From Cryptomeria japonica (Eukaryota > Streptophyta > Pinopsida > Cupressales > Cupressaceae), in the NCBI RefSeq assembly GCF_030272615.1, contig NC_081408.1:304145450-304209449 (forward strand): a stretch of 64,000 nucleotides of DNA, written 5' to 3'. The notes below the pieces were generated by a model that saw nothing but the letters and a program-made list of their open reading frames with translations, did no database searches and was not told the origin of the DNA. Positions 1 to 12,641 of the stretch are shown in pieces (position 1 is the first letter of the stretch; each line of letters opens with the position of its first letter). A program made the translations under genes and the position numbers.

Positions 1-1388
1 GAATGGTTTTTATAAACAACAACATCAATGAGTGAAATTATTTAGCATCTGGAAGTGTCACCACCCTGCTGAGGAGAGTCACATAGTCTTAACGCAACAA
101 TATGGGGATAAGCCCGATGGATAACTTTAATCTACTCAAGTTGGGTTGTTTTCTTCAATTTTTTCATCCAGTTCTCATTTATAATTGCATGCCAAAATAA
201 CCTAGTCAAAATATCTTGCGACACAATAACCTGCTCAAAATAAAACATGTAAAAATAACCCATCAATAGGATATCCCTATAAGATTATAGAGGAAGGAAA
301 ACAAAATTTACAAATTACATGTACGTTGCCTAAAAAAATATTATTTAAATTTCAGTTAAAATGCCAAACTTTGTGCGATACCTCTTAAATAATTTAAAAT
401 ATTACGGTTGTCATAACCATTAGCTAGTGTTTTAAGTCTTTCTTTGAGATCACAATATTTTTTCTTGACCAATTGCCTAGTGAATCTGGTCATATATTTC
501 TCTATTTTATTCTCTTAGAGACCCTATTAATCTTTCATTTCTTTGATGAATTTCCAAACTAAGTTGTGTGATGCTTGAAGTATTACACTAAATCCTTTTT
601 TCTATCACGCAATAGCATTATTGGTTTTGGGAAGGTAATCCAGAATAGTTGAGAAGAAATTCCACATTGTGATTGGAAACTTGGGTGATTATCTATAGTC
701 TCTTATGGTTAGTTTTCTAACCTAGGTGTCTTCAAAATAATTAATCATTCCTTGCAAATTATCCTCATGTTCTGTATAATAAGGAGATTGTAGAAGTGCT
801 TCAAATGTGCATCAATTAAGTCTGTCTGAGGAACGAAAGATAATGCAACAAGTTTCTTGATATCAAATGCAAAGACTTATCAACACTGTAACATTTTTGT
901 AGACCTTCTTGAATTTTCCTCCATAATCATTGAGATAAAATGGAAAAACATCTTCAAATATTGACATTCGGAAAAATTTCAGACATAGCTCCCATGAAAA
1001 CTAATTCAAAATCAATAAGTATACTTTTCGAGTTTAGATCATGTTGAAGTTGTTTTAATTCTACAAGTAATTGTCTATAAGAAACTTTCTTGTTTTTTTA
1101 GTCATAATCTAATTTAAATGAGTGGAAATATTGCATTAATTTTCAAACCGTGGATTGTGTACAACTATTGAATTTAATAATTGGTACCATTTTGAATGTA
1201 GCATCACTGAACCAGTTTTTAGATTCTTTCAATAATTGTAAATCTAAGTGGTGGTGAATATTAAAAATTGATTCTCATCATTATTGTCCTAAAAGGAAAC
1301 TTTTCTACTCTATCAGTAATTGTATATTCAATTGGTAAGATCAGATATGTCGATGCCTGAGGATAATTTGGTGTTGGTGCTTCAAACC
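1..1388. other. AT-rich spacer, no gene recognised
   Basis: No open frame of note on either strand and no similarity I recognise. Short coding-like stretches on the minus strand near 1150-1390 read into the remnant that follows, so part of this may be a decayed continuation of it. Confidence 0.5.
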
Positions 1389-2465
1389 TTAATCTTTTCT
1401 TTGAATCATTTTGGAAAATGCATTGGTTAACAACAATGCTCCCGCTACGGGTAATGAAATATTAAAACATGAAGCATTAATCACATTTATTATAGAATCT
1501 TGAGTCGAGCACACCATTTCTTTCATCTTGTTCAATTTTTGTTTGACAGTGATCATCTCAGGTTTTGGAATATGATTATGTTTTGTATTTCTTATCACAT
1601 CATCGAATTTTGTTCATATCATAGTAGCACTGACTTGAACATTTGTTTGTAAAATAATTTGAACAATACCAGATCATTTTATTTGTGCTTCGTTGATGAA
1701 GAAAAAATATGTAACCTTATAAAACAAGTAATTTCTTGTCTTTTTGGCTTATTAAAAACTTAAGAGGCATTGTCACTAATATTTTGATCAAAAATAGCAC
1801 ACACTCATTGATTAAAGACTTCATCAACACCAATTAATAGCACACACTTACTAAACGCAAATGATTATCATGTGTCAACTCTCCTTTCAACCATTCAATC
1901 GAGGGTAATTAACATAAGGTTACTGTGAAGATGGGATATTATTACCCTCGTATTTTTTTTCATTGGGTTATTGTGTCCTAGGTTATTTTGGCTAGATTTT
2001 TTTGGTGGGATACCCTCATTTATGTACCCCATAGGATCCTTTTTCAGCTTCAAGTAGTATTGGTTTCCTCGACTAATTGTTAGATGTGCATATGTATCAT
2101 ACTTTTATGTATGGAGTACATCTTCAATGGTGTTAGGAAAAATATCCAAAATGACAGCTCCCAAAGGACTATATACTCTCCTTTTATTAGAATTATATTT
2201 AGATGCACAATTCAAGATCAAATTTGGAGATTGAAGTGCTACTAGGAATCTTGGTACTTGAACCAAACTTGAGCATACCAATGAGGTAGCCCAATAGATT
2301 CTTCCATATTGCTTGGTCATTCTCTATAAAAAACTCTTTGAGGTCTACATGGTTGATGTCTAAATCCAGAAACTCCCTATCTAGGGAATGCACTTTTTGT
2401 TGGCATAGTGGTATTGTGATGTCAAAAACCCTTTGAATTAGAATGATATGTTTGTTGGTGAACAT
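1389..2465 (-). pseudogene. Unrecognised coding remnant
   Basis: Two clusters of minus-strand open frame (2199-2465 and 2105-2320 in overlapping frames, and 1389-1598) have protein-like composition rather than low-complexity sequence. The 2.1-2.5 kb part carries patches such as DREFLDLDINHVDLKEFF and RRVYSPLGAVILDIFPNTI. Frames shift repeatedly, so no intact product exists. The style recalls the uncharacterised leading ORFs of plant retroelements, but I do not recognise the family and assign no function. Confidence 0.3.
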
Positions 2466-2812
2466 GTGAGTAAATAGTATGTGCTTGATCAGAGTTGATT
2501 TGCATTAATGTTATGTTATGAGATCCATTACATGATGTGACCATAGGCCGATAGGAATAATTGGCTACAAAAGAAGTTTGATAATAGGACCTATGCTCAT
2601 GAAGAAGAGAAGATTATTTGTATTATGTAATTGAGTATGTTTTGGACAAAATATCTTTGAAATCTCATACTGAAGGTTTATGTATAATGTATAAGCATAA
2701 AGATGTATGTAATATACACAAGTGCAAGGAGTAGTGACAAATATGTTGGGTCTGAACATAGGTGCTTCACTTAGTGAACCTAAGTTATAGCACATGCATT
2801 CATGGCATACTA

Positions 2813-3062
2813 AAGAATCCCCCTACTTTCAAAAAATATTTCCCTAAACTCCTTTTTTGTAACCCGCTCTCAATACATAGCTTGAATTAAAAGCCCCCCT
2901 ATTTTCACCAAATATTGTATTTTTCATAGCTAGAATTTAAAACCCCCCTATTTTCAGCGATAGGCAATATATTGAACCCTCATTTTTGGGATATTAAACC
3001 CGCCAATATCAATGTACATGATATAATATTGCATAGCTAGTGAATCCCCCATAGGTCTAAAC
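2813..3062. repeat. Degenerate C-rich direct repeats
   Basis: The motif CCCCCCTATTTTCA, or a close variant, recurs near 2820, 2896 and 2945, each followed by an AT-rich stretch, and a further run of C occurs near 3047. The units are about 50-75 bp and poorly conserved. No coding potential is visible. Confidence 0.45.
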
Positions 3063-3169
3063 TACAAAGTTTACGCTTTCGATGTGGTGTGAAGTTTTTG
3101 CTCCTATCACTCAGGTGACAAGAAGAATGAGAATGAGCTCCAGAACCAATGAAGATGAGAGAATGAGCT

Positions 3170-4378
3170 TTTGTTTTAGAGATTATTTTGGTAGAGATCA
3201 TTTTCGACCACATATTGGGAAATGAGCTTTTATTTTGTTATTTTGAGCTGACAATTGGTTTTGATAAGACACTTTTAATAGCTAGCCAAAGTTATGTATT
3301 CATGCCAAAAAATCACATTGGTAAGACATTAAGCTTGTCTGGATCATAAAGTTGATATCGATGAGACATTAGAGTTTGGTAAGAGAGTTTTTAAGACATT
3401 GTGAAGTATAATTCTTTGTTGATAACCTTTGAGTCTAACATGGGGGCCACGTTTGACTCATTTGGATTGTTGATTTGGATGTGTATGATTGGTCCAAGCT
3501 ATATTTTGATGTTGAAGGTTAATATGCTTAGTATAAAAAATATAGATTTTACACTTCTTCCAAGCATGCTTAGATGGACAAAACTATATTTTGTAGTGAA
3601 AAACTTGTGTTTGTAGTTAACTGGAATTTTGCAGTTTGAGAGGAACAATTTGAAGATAGTTTACTAAGAAATAGGGCAAACAGATTTGTAACTAATCGAT
3701 GATAATGTCTTTTTGGTAATATAAAAGGTGAAAATGTTCCTGTTGGGGGGTTGCTGAATGAATAAGGTTTTGGGTGAATCTTGAAGATAATAAAAGATCA
3801 GTGTATGTGAATTCTAAAAAGCACCTGTCAAAAGGGCTCTACATTATATTTTAAGATCATTCTAAACTATTGAAGATAAAATATTTTAAAGATTTTCTGA
3901 AAAGTGTGAAGATCAGTTGTATATACTTTTGACAGTATCTAATTTTGTATCTGTTCAAAGTGAGAGAGAAATTTGATTTGCATGGAAAAAAAAAGTCTAT
4001 CTCTGTAAATAACTTGTTTATGTTTTTTTAAGAATTCTAGATGTGTGTGTATAGTCAGTGAGGCACAAAGTGTAATCAATGAGATGCATTGATGTTAGTG
4101 AGACATATTGTATTGGCCAATGAGTTTTTTTTGTTTAAGCCAGTGAGTTATTTTAAGAGGTTTTTATTCCCCATGAGGGTTTTCCACTCATGAAATAATT
4201 TTTTATCTTCTATAAATTGTGTTATCTTCTGTGAATATTGAATTTTACATATTGATGTGCCATATAATTCTTTAAAAAGTTGAACCAAGAGTTAAATTGA
4301 AAGTTTTTTTAATCTTCTCACTGATTCACCCCCACCCCCCCCACCCTCCCCCCTCTCAGTGACATTATTATTCCATCA
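3170..4378 (+). repeat. Relic Copia-type LTR (5' edge uncertain)
   Basis: Two modules shared by every Copia LTR in this window occur in the right order and spacing. One is a GGTTTTTATTCCCC...GGGTTTTCCACTC block at about 4158-4193. The other is GATTCACCCCC with a long C tract and CCTCTCAGTG at 4323-4361, about 20 bp before a terminal CA at 4377-4378. No primer-binding site or coding sequence follows, so it is a solo or truncated LTR. A left edge near 3170 would give the expected 1.2 kb length but no convincing TG terminus is seen. The stretch also contains a chance 71-codon frame at 3401-3616. Confidence 0.55.
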
Positions 4379-4946
4379 CTTTTTGGGGAAGAAGATAGTC
4401 GTTGAATTTGTACTTAATTGGAGCTACTTTTGATTGAAACATCACCAAATTTGTAGTCAAAACAAGCTTAATAGGAGCCTAATTAATGCAAGAGAATTAA
4501 AATAATATGTTGATCGACAATGCCTTATTAAAATAAAAAAAATTAAATTAAAAAAATTGATGAGCAGTCATCTTATTAAAGCAAGCAAAACTCCATACCA
4601 TGCCAAAGTCAAAATTTATTCTATACACAATCTGGGGTTGAGGTTAATGACATCCCCAATCCCTGCAAAGAGAAGGCCTCTATTCTTTCTCAGGCTTCGA
4701 GGATACCATTATCCTTGATATTTGTTGAGATTTTAAAATGAGTGGGGGTCGGGGGTATCATTATCCTCGATCCCCGCTTTGTATATGTAATCGAAGGTTA
4801 GGGATGATCACAACTCTTATTCCCACAAATATTTTCATAGAACCACCTTTTGGAGGTCAAGGTTCATTCCCCCCACCCCCCCCCCCCCCCCCCCGATCCC
4901 CTTTGATGGAAATCATGGATGGAATAATTCTCAATCCTTGAAAAGA
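4379..4946. other. Spacer with G-rich blocks and a poly-C tract
   Basis: It contains blocks of the type GGGGGTCGGGGGTATCATTA near 4744, and a nearly pure C run at about 4869-4894. Related GGGGTTGGGG-GTAAT blocks recur at 5931-5950 and 39526-39555, on both sides of the large retroelement nest, so they look like a dispersed local repeat. The 67-codon frame here is a product of the poly-C tract and is not considered a gene. Confidence 0.45.
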
Positions 4947-4950
4947 TAGA

Positions 4951-5913
4951 GGGTAAAAGCACAAACCTGTGTCACTTTTCAGACCAACTTATCAGTACAA
5001 ATGAATTTAAGTAATTCTAAGTAAAAATTAATTTTAGCCAAACATATTGTCCATAGAGATTCATTATAGATATCTTATATATGGGCCATAAAATTTCCAA
5101 TTGGAATTGCCTACTAAATATATATTTTATACCACTCTAGGTTTGATTACCAATTTTTTACTTTAAAAAAAAAACTCAATTTTTCAACAACTCCTCTTAT
5201 AAATAATATTTTTTTTGAAATGTAAAAATACTCTTTTATAGATCTATGAGTGAATTTTCCAATATATATATATTTTAATATTTTATTTACTTTGAGTATT
5301 TTATATTTTATTTTTATTGAAAGTAGGTCATTAGTACGAAAATATAAGGTTGATTATCTTGTAAAAAAAAATTACTAAAATTTATTTAAAAAAAATTTTT
5401 AAAAAAAATGCACTAGAGAAAAGAGTTATATGTCAAGATGATATAATTCTTTTATAGTTTGGATAAATAATTAAGAAAAAAGGTGACGCCAAATGGAAAG
5501 ATTTATATTTTAGTACACACAAAATTTCAAATTTATTGAAAAATATATATACATAAAAAATGGTTAAAAGTATATTTTGCACTAAAGTTTCAAATTATCA
5601 TTATACACAAAAAAATTGAATAAAAAAAGGTAAAATTTACTATATAAAGTGTGACACCTCATGTAACTTCAACTTCATCATTTTATCAGCAACTAAATTA
5701 TAGTGTTTACTTTATAAGAAAGTATATTCCAATATTTTTAATTTTTTTTTTAAATTACAAACATAAAATAAACAAAAAAATATACATTTTATTAGTTTAC
5801 ATCATTTGAAAATTCAAAACATATATTTCACTTTCTATTGATTAAATTTAAAAATTTGAATCAACATTGGCCATTCCTTTATAAAAGTGTGAAATAACTT
5901 TGTGCTTTTACCC
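4951..5913. mobile_element. Non-autonomous TIR element (MITE-like), 963 bp
   Basis: The left end GGGTAAAAGCACAAA (4951-4965) is matched by its exact reverse complement at the right end (5899-5913), and weaker inverted similarity continues for about 15 more bases. The 4-bp sequence TAGA abuts both ends (4947-4950 and 5914-5917) and is a candidate target-site duplication. The interior is extremely AT-rich and has no open frame, as in non-autonomous DNA transposons. The superfamily is not decided: the ends resemble PIF/Harbinger termini but a 4-bp duplication is not typical. Confidence 0.65.
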
Positions 5914-5917
5914 TAGA

Positions 5918-6450
5918 ACATTCAAAAATTGGGGGTTGGGGTAATCACATCATTGATCCCCATTTCAAGAATCAACTAGAACAACGCTTTAAGGAAAAGG
6001 ACCCTAGTTGGAGTTTCAGGTTTCCCCAGTCCTCGACTAGGGCATTGATCATCTTCATTCATCTTGCAAAAATAGCCAAACTTGGGCATAGAGATGAAAA
6101 CACCCAAAACTACAACAACAGAAAACAAGAGATACAAGGAGAGACAAATTAAATGAAACCAAAATTAAAACTACACATGGCCAACATAATGAAAGCATTG
6201 ACAAAAACCCTAGGGAGCACATAAAAACATAGAGAAAAGAAAAATGAAAGAAAAGTAACCTTGACATAAGTCAAATGAACCACAAACCAAATCCAAACAC
6301 AACAATCTTGCAAAGGCTCACTCTGAGACTAAATTCTCTCTAGCAAGCTCAAAATAATCGCATGAGAAATTGAGAATAACATATGTTAAATTGGTTAAAT
6401 AGGAAAGGGTACAATAAATGAGTTGGTCATGGTAGGTTTGACATTAGAGA
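5918..6450. other. Spacer before the retroelement nest
   Basis: A G-rich block lies at about 5930-5965, then AT-rich sequence with a chance 70-codon minus frame (6055-6267) rich in Leu, Phe and Ser that I do not accept as a gene. The last five bases, AGAGA, are the left target-site duplication of element A; the right copy is AGAGG. Confidence 0.5.
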
Positions 6451-6924
6451 TGTTGTAGTCTTTGGATTTTGTTGTTGGATTTGGATATGTTGTTGTCATT
6501 AATGTCAACATATTCCTGTGGATTATTCCGGTGAGCTTGGGAAGATTTTCTGATCCGGTTTGCAGTTCTTTGATTATCAATTCCTGTTGGTATTCTTGTT
6601 TGTATTCCCTCTAATATATTCTGGTATGATAGATCTTGTACTAAGACTTTGGGATGATCTTGTGTATCTTCATCTTAGATGGTTCATGATTTGGTGACCC
6701 ACTAGTTATCTTTCTTCATGATAGTTGTTGATTGGTTGTGTTCTTGAGCTTTGAGACATTGACCGATGAAGATTTGAAAAGAGTTGTTGATGCAACTGTT
6801 CCAAATGATTCTAACATGTTTGTTGGTGTTTCCTAATCGTGTCATATTTTTTTTGGTGATCCACATTGATCGTTATGCGATTTTTGGTGATTTCCATGAA
6901 CCGATGATGATTTCGTGTTATGTG
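6451..6924 (+). repeat. Element A 5' LTR, first part
   Basis: Matches 38161-38637 of the 3' LTR. It is interrupted by element B, and the remainder resumes at 24176. The last five bases, ATGTG (6920-6924), are repeated at 24171-24175 as B's target-site duplication. Confidence 0.9.
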
Positions 6925-8379
6925 TGTTATTATGAGGATCTGGTTACTAATGAGAGGGGGCTGGGGGGTGAGTCAGTAGTAAAACAATTCTACAATACTT
7001 CAAAAATAACTTCACAAACCAGTACCGGTAACTACTTAAATAGTCCTTTAAACTGATTTACCATCAATTAACTGTTCATTAACATGCAACCAGAATAAAA
7101 ATATCAAATGCACACATAAACAATTCATCCACCATATGAACACAAATATTTGTCATGTGGAAACCCAAATGGGAAAACCACGGTGGGAATTAGCACCCAC
7201 AAAATATTTGCACTCTTTTGGAATGCACCCGGTTAAAGGCCTAGCCCGATTAGGAGCAGATCCTGTTAGGAGTCGCCCAGTGAAGGGATTTAGCCTTAGC
7301 CCTATTAGGAGCTCTACCCTATTAAGAGTAACCTTGCTAGAGGATTTTAAAATCAAGCTAATGAGCCACCCACTAAAGGGATTTACAATATCAAACCTGT
7401 TAAAGTCTACCCGATTAAGGGATTTCAATCTGCTGCACGGCTAGGAAATAACAGTGTAAATGATCTGATCACATCAATTCCTTGATTGCTAGTACAGATC
7501 CTTTTCAGCTAAATTCTTCTACACACATGCAAACTCTTCAATTTAGTTCAGCACACTCTCTTCTCAAACCACCGACACAAAAAACTTTCTCAGACTAGGC
7601 CTAAATACACTTTTCAACTAGGTCAGTTATAAAACACTAGCTACATTCAGAATGCATTGAATTTACATCAAGAATGGTAAAAATGTCTGCCAAAATACAT
7701 TATAGATCATTACAACAAATTTCTAGACAATTTCCATCATTGAATGATCATTGCACATCACTGCACATTGATTTGATAAGCAATCAAACCCTTGTCACAT
7801 TCTGCTAAGCACTTTGTTGTTTCCCAAGAATTCTGATCCTTGTACATGCTCAAACATCTTCTTATCATTACACATAGATTTTGACATGTCATCACTAAGT
7901 TAAGAACATGATAAGATCCACTGCCAAACCATAAATCATTACCGGTCAAAGATTTGTCATCAGTATACATTCTTCTTCATAGATTTTATGACAATAAATC
8001 ATAACTTACTCAATATATTGAATTCGTTTATGTGATTTCAAACAACAACTCATGCCAACATTACAAACATATGTTCCAAACCACAACACCTAACTCTTCA
8101 TCAATCATCTGTACCAGTCTTCTGATCATCACAGTGTTCTTGATTTCCTGTTAACCTTGTTGTCAACCAGTTAGGCTTTACCAATAGATCTAGATGACTT
8201 ATATGACTAAAAAAATATGGTTTCCATCGATGACAATACAAACAAAGTAATTAAACATCTTATCACAATCATCAAGCCAACAATATCTACCATGACATCA
8301 TCTACTTGAACATATAAACTTAACCGGTCATGTTCACATCTCATCTCATCATCAACTTAATTCCAACAATATGCCAATA
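6925..8379 (-). repeat. Element B 3' LTR (left copy)
   Basis: Direct repeat of 22676-24170. On the minus strand it holds several spaced copies of an AAATCCCTTAANNGGGT-like motif (about 7215-7440), the CCGTGGTTTTCCC...GGGTTTCCACAT module (7154-7188), and a GACTCACCCCCC...CCTCTCAT block near the outer end. Confidence 0.9.
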
Positions 8380-8395
8380 ATCTCCCCCTTTGGCA
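8380..8395 (-). other. Element B polypurine tract
   Basis: On the minus strand it reads GCCAAAGGGGGAGAT immediately before the LTR terminus TATTGG. It is nearly identical to element A's tract at 38147-38160. It primes plus-strand DNA synthesis in LTR retroelements. Confidence 0.85.
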
Positions 8396-8817
8396 TTGAT
8401 GGCAACACCAAAAGAAAAGATGGAAACATCAATACCAAAACCTCATCAAAAGCTCACCATGCAAAACTATTAGAGTTCTTTTTATGACTATTTCCCTTGT
8501 TCTTCACTTTTCTCCCCCTCCTTTGATTTACTTCTCCATCTTTGATTTACTTCTCCCCCTATCATTGTTCTTCTCCTCCTTTTACAATAATTCCAAAGGT
8601 GCAAAGTGTCATATCTTCTGCTGCAAATGATTCCTTCATCTCTCCTACCCCTGATTTCTTCATCTTAGCTACTCCCCCTGAGGAGTAGCCCTCTTCTCAT
8701 CAACCCATAGTGAAAGATCTTCAATAAGTCCAATGGATTGATGCTTCAATAGCATCTTAGTTGACCTTAGGTAGGGGTATAACCCCTTACTTACCTCTGA
8801 GATATTGAAAGTTAGCC

Positions 8818-8988
8818 TTAGGCAATGTCATAGTGAAAATGTCTACTACATGTTCCTTGCTTGACACATGCTCCATCCTGACTTTCTTTTCCTGTCCCCT
8901 TTCTCTCTAGAAAATGATATTTTAGTTCAATGTGCTTTGTCCTAGCATACAACACAAGATTCTGTGAAATATTTATTGCAGTTGTGTT
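8818..8988 (-). pseudogene. Element B RNase H, C-terminal fragment
   Basis: The minus-strand frame reads IYNDNTTAINISQNL...ARTKHIELKYHFLER. This is the conserved C-terminal block of Copia RNase H (D-[NS]-x-[AS]-A-I-x-[IL], then KHI-[ED]-x-[KR]-x-HF-[LI]-R). It is separated from the rest of RNase H (18778 onward) by element E. Confidence 0.88.
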
Positions 8989-8993
8989 ATCAT

Positions 8994-10425
8994 TGTAGAT
9001 CAAGAATTTGGGAAAACATCAAAGCAAATAGATATTAGCTAATCACAAAGCCAAATTGCAATGAAATAAATCCTAATTACAATCAATAGAAGAATTGAAA
9101 ACAAGACACTCAAAATAAATGAAAATCCATCACCAATGCCTCTTTCAATTGACCTCCATTGTTCTTCTTTCTCCTCCAAATAGCGGATTTGTGTGGATCT
9201 CACCTACAAGTGCAAAAACATGAAGCAAGAGTGATTTTGATAGCGTGAGGATACTAGAAGTGTGGTTGATTGATTTGATTGAAGAAAATCATCCAATTTA
9301 TAGACAAATTGGAGAGATGACAAGATTAGCATGAAGAGATTTGAAAGGAAATTTCAAATCAAGGATGACAAATATGACAAATTATGACAAGATTGACATG
9401 CAAGATTGATTGATTGACAAATTATGACAAAATTGATAAGATTAAAATGTCATTCCCATGAAATTAGGGAAGAGAGAAAATAGCCTCCATGATTGCAACA
9501 AATGGAAGCAAAAACATAGGAGAAAATTAGGGGGTGAATTTAGAGGAAATATTAGAAAAATTGAAGAAAATAGGAGAAAAAGAAATTAGGAATTAGGAGA
9601 AATTAGTAAATTGGAAAATTGAGAAAAAAATATAAAATAGAAATTAGGTGAATTAATTAATAGGTTTTCATCCATTAATTAATTCATGAAAAGGCCTAGG
9701 ACGAAATAAATAGATTTATTTAACCCACCAAGAAGAAGAAAAGGATTTAATGATCAAATCATAAAACCCTAGAAATAAGAGGACAAAGAATTAGGTCAAG
9801 ACAACAAGGAATTAATGTCGATTCGATCATGATTTTGATTGACAAAGGACCAATGCTGATAAACGATTAAGATTGGTTGACAAATTGACCAAGATTGACA
9901 AAGAGATCAAATTGATAGGCACCAATTGACGAGGAACAATGACTAATTGATCCAAATTGACACGATTGAAAAGGACAACGATTGATGACGAATCGATCGC
10001 AAAATGACAAGATTGACAAGTTGATAAAGATCAATGACAAATCGATTGCAAAATGATGAGATTAACAAGAGGACAAGGATCGATGATGAATCGATCGTAA
10101 GATGACAAGATTGACAAGAGGACAAAACCCTGATTCCATCATCGATTAGGATTGATGATGTCTAAAATGATGATAAATGAGCACGCACATTGATGTGATA
10201 GGATAAGATTGACCAAAATCATAACTGAAGATTGTTATCGACAAGACCAAATTCGAAAGTGAGAAAAATGAGGAATGCAGAAGAAGGACTTGATGCTCGC
10301 AAATGATAAAGACCAAGTGCGCAACATAGAAGAAATGTTAATGCGATGCAAAAACCCTAAAATAAGGCAATGCGCAAATGTTAAAGTATGACTCCGCAAG
10401 CGTTGACCATTTTTAGACATCTACA
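8994..10425 (-). repeat. Element E 3' LTR
   Basis: Same length as 17341-18772 and aligned without indels. A TATA-like TCTATAAATT lies on the minus strand at about 9294-9303 (17641-17650 in the other LTR). Three 49-bp tandem units occupy 9972-10118. Confidence 0.92.
9972..10118. repeat. Three 49-bp tandem units inside the element E LTR
   Basis: Units at 9972-10020, 10021-10069 and 10070-10118, each containing a core close to AATCGATCGCAAAATGACAAG (up to a few changes). The equivalent in the other LTR is 18319-18465. The ATCGAT palindrome inside the unit is the best-kept part. Confidence 0.85.
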
Positions 10426-10442
10426 TTTTGCCCCTCTTTGAG
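10426..10442 (-). other. Element E polypurine tract
   Basis: On the minus strand CTCAAAGAGGGGCAAAA directly precedes the LTR start TGTAGATGTC. Position and composition fit a plus-strand primer site. Confidence 0.8.
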
Positions 10443-12641
10443 ACAATGCGATTCTAAGCGTTGATTCAAAGAACAATAATGAAAATACCCTAGACAATAA
10501 TAATGACATATGCATGCCCCCTCGAGGAATTGGCTGGAAACATCCAGAAAAGAGGCCAAGTGATCAATAAGAATGACAGAAGACGATAGGTTCAAACGGA
10601 TCAAACAGACTGCCAAGACTGACAAAAGAAATGTTAGTAAGAAGAAATTAGACAGAGGATAGTTAGAGACAAAGAAAAACTTGCTTTCACCAATGCACAG
10701 AAGTAGGTGAGAACCTTTATTTAATGTAGCAAAGCAGATGCAAAGCATCATGGCATTGAAGGCTAGAGCTGAAATGCAACCCCTATTGCAAAAGACAGAC
10801 ACATCGCACACAAGGAATGAGTGAATCATCCTAGGGTGCATACATCAAGGGTCGAGGTATGTGCGGTGTTCGCAAAGTGACCGTACTTATCATAGACACC
10901 CAATGATATAGTTGCCCCAGTTTGTGACAAACATTCCAAAAACAGCAAACACAACAAAGAAAAGAAAAAGGGACCATGAACCATCCCGGTCACTCTAAAT
11001 CACTCAGTGACATCCTCGAGCAACATAGGAACATGATCGAAGCCAAAGATAAATCAGTAAAAAGATAAGACTCACAAATTTGACCAAGTCAAACAAACAT
11101 TCTAATCGTCATTGTCAAAAGTGGAACACAAGAATGATCATGCTATCTGGTTCCAGGGAATGCGGTACCCCGTCTAAGATAGGACATAGTCTAGTTTCGA
11201 GTATACCACACCCTATATAAGACCCATGATAATAATGACAAGGACAAATGATATTGATGTTGATTGATTGATATGACAATTTTGATCAGTTTGAATGTTT
11301 GGTTTGATTGAAAAATTCATCTATTAATGCGTGATTTCAGTAAAGCGCAGTGTTGTAACATGTTATATGTTTGTTGTCTACACAAATGTTTGATCGATTG
11401 TCGTTGGATGTATGCTCAGCGATCTATCTATGCACAGAGGGTACCATTTATTGATAAAATGCAAAATGCCAAAGGAATTGTTTTTGGATTTTGATGTTTT
11501 GAAATTTTTAGGGATTTTTTCAGGACATTATTTGATTTTTAGGGATTTTTTCAAGACATTTTTCAATTTTTAGGGATTTTTTCAGGACATTATATGATTT
11601 TTAGGGATTTTGCCCCCAGTGTCTAGCAAGGCAAGGAATATGACGGGTGAATAAATAGGCTTTCTGAAATGTTGGTGGATAGAGGGAAGACAAAGGCCTT
11701 TTATCATGGAGACAATACGGATACAATTTTCAAGGGCTATTGCGTGATGGGACAAGAGACTGGATATGACAATGTAAAGCAGTGACATGGCATGAGGGAC
11801 ATGTCAAGAGGTTTTTGAAACCATGTTTAAATTTTGCATCCTTATGTCAGATCAAGATCAAGGAATGAAAAAGAGTGTATGGATAGTGATAAGATATGGA
11901 TAGGATAAGCAAGACCAAGAATGGATAAGGGACATGGACTGAAGGTTGGGGTAGGCTAAGGGATAGTGGTAGAAAGTTGCAATAAGCTAGGGAATATGGA
12001 TGAAAGGTTATAATAAGCAAATGGATAAAGACCAAAAGCTATGATAGACTAAAATCTGCAAACAAGATGCATGATGCTCATGAAGATCCTCAGCCTTGTC
12101 AAGATCAAAGGTGGAAAGGGAAACTGGACATGAGGGACAATAGGATATGAAGGGGTAATGACATGGTATGAAAGGATAATGAAGGGCAATAGGATATGAA
12201 GAAAGAAACCTGCCCCCAAGTGTGGTGTGCAAGAAGTTCATAGATTATGCATGATGCTAGTTTGCCAGGTTTTCATCATGGTAGTTTCCCAAGGTGCCTA
12301 TTTGCCAGGTTTTCACCAGTGGACGAATTAGTTTTGCTTTACTTTTTTTCTTTTGTCTTTTTTTTTTCTCACTTTTTTTTGTATTTTGACTTTTCCAATA
12401 GATGATGGACACATGATAGGGGATGGAAGAAGGACTCAAACATCTTTTTTTTTTTTTTTTTTTGGATAGTAGCCTTGAAAAAAAATGGACCATGACCTTT
12501 AAAAGTATGCTCAAAGACATTGGTAGGATAAGGACATGGAAAAAGAGATGAAACTAAGGCAAGGATTTATGCAAAGGATGGGATCAAAGGGATCGAAGGA
12601 TGGAAAATATGCATTGGATAATGGATAGGGTATTGGAAGAA
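10443..12641 (-). other. Element E 3' noncoding region with 31-bp repeats
   Basis: No credible ORF; the minus-strand frame at 10413-10841 crosses the LTR edge and has no recognisable domain. Four starts of a 31-bp unit with core TTTTTAGGGATTTTTTCA lie at 11505, 11536, 11567 and 11598. Around 12120-12200 are loose repeats of a GGATATGAAGG-type motif. Two TTTGCCAGGTTTTCA copies occur near 12262 and 12301, and poly-T runs near 12340-12470. Confidence 0.65.

Noticed and set aside
4738-4941. 67-codon ORF with a poly-Pro stretch
   Set aside because: Produced by the poly-C tract; no conservation or domain.
10021-10118. CRISPR-like array in regularly spaced repeats
   Set aside because: Units are contiguous tandem copies without unique spacers, inside an LTR of a plant retroelement.
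9943-10125. Repeat-like minus ORFs in the element E LTR
   Set aside because: They arise from the 49-bp tandem units in an LTR; no protein evidence.
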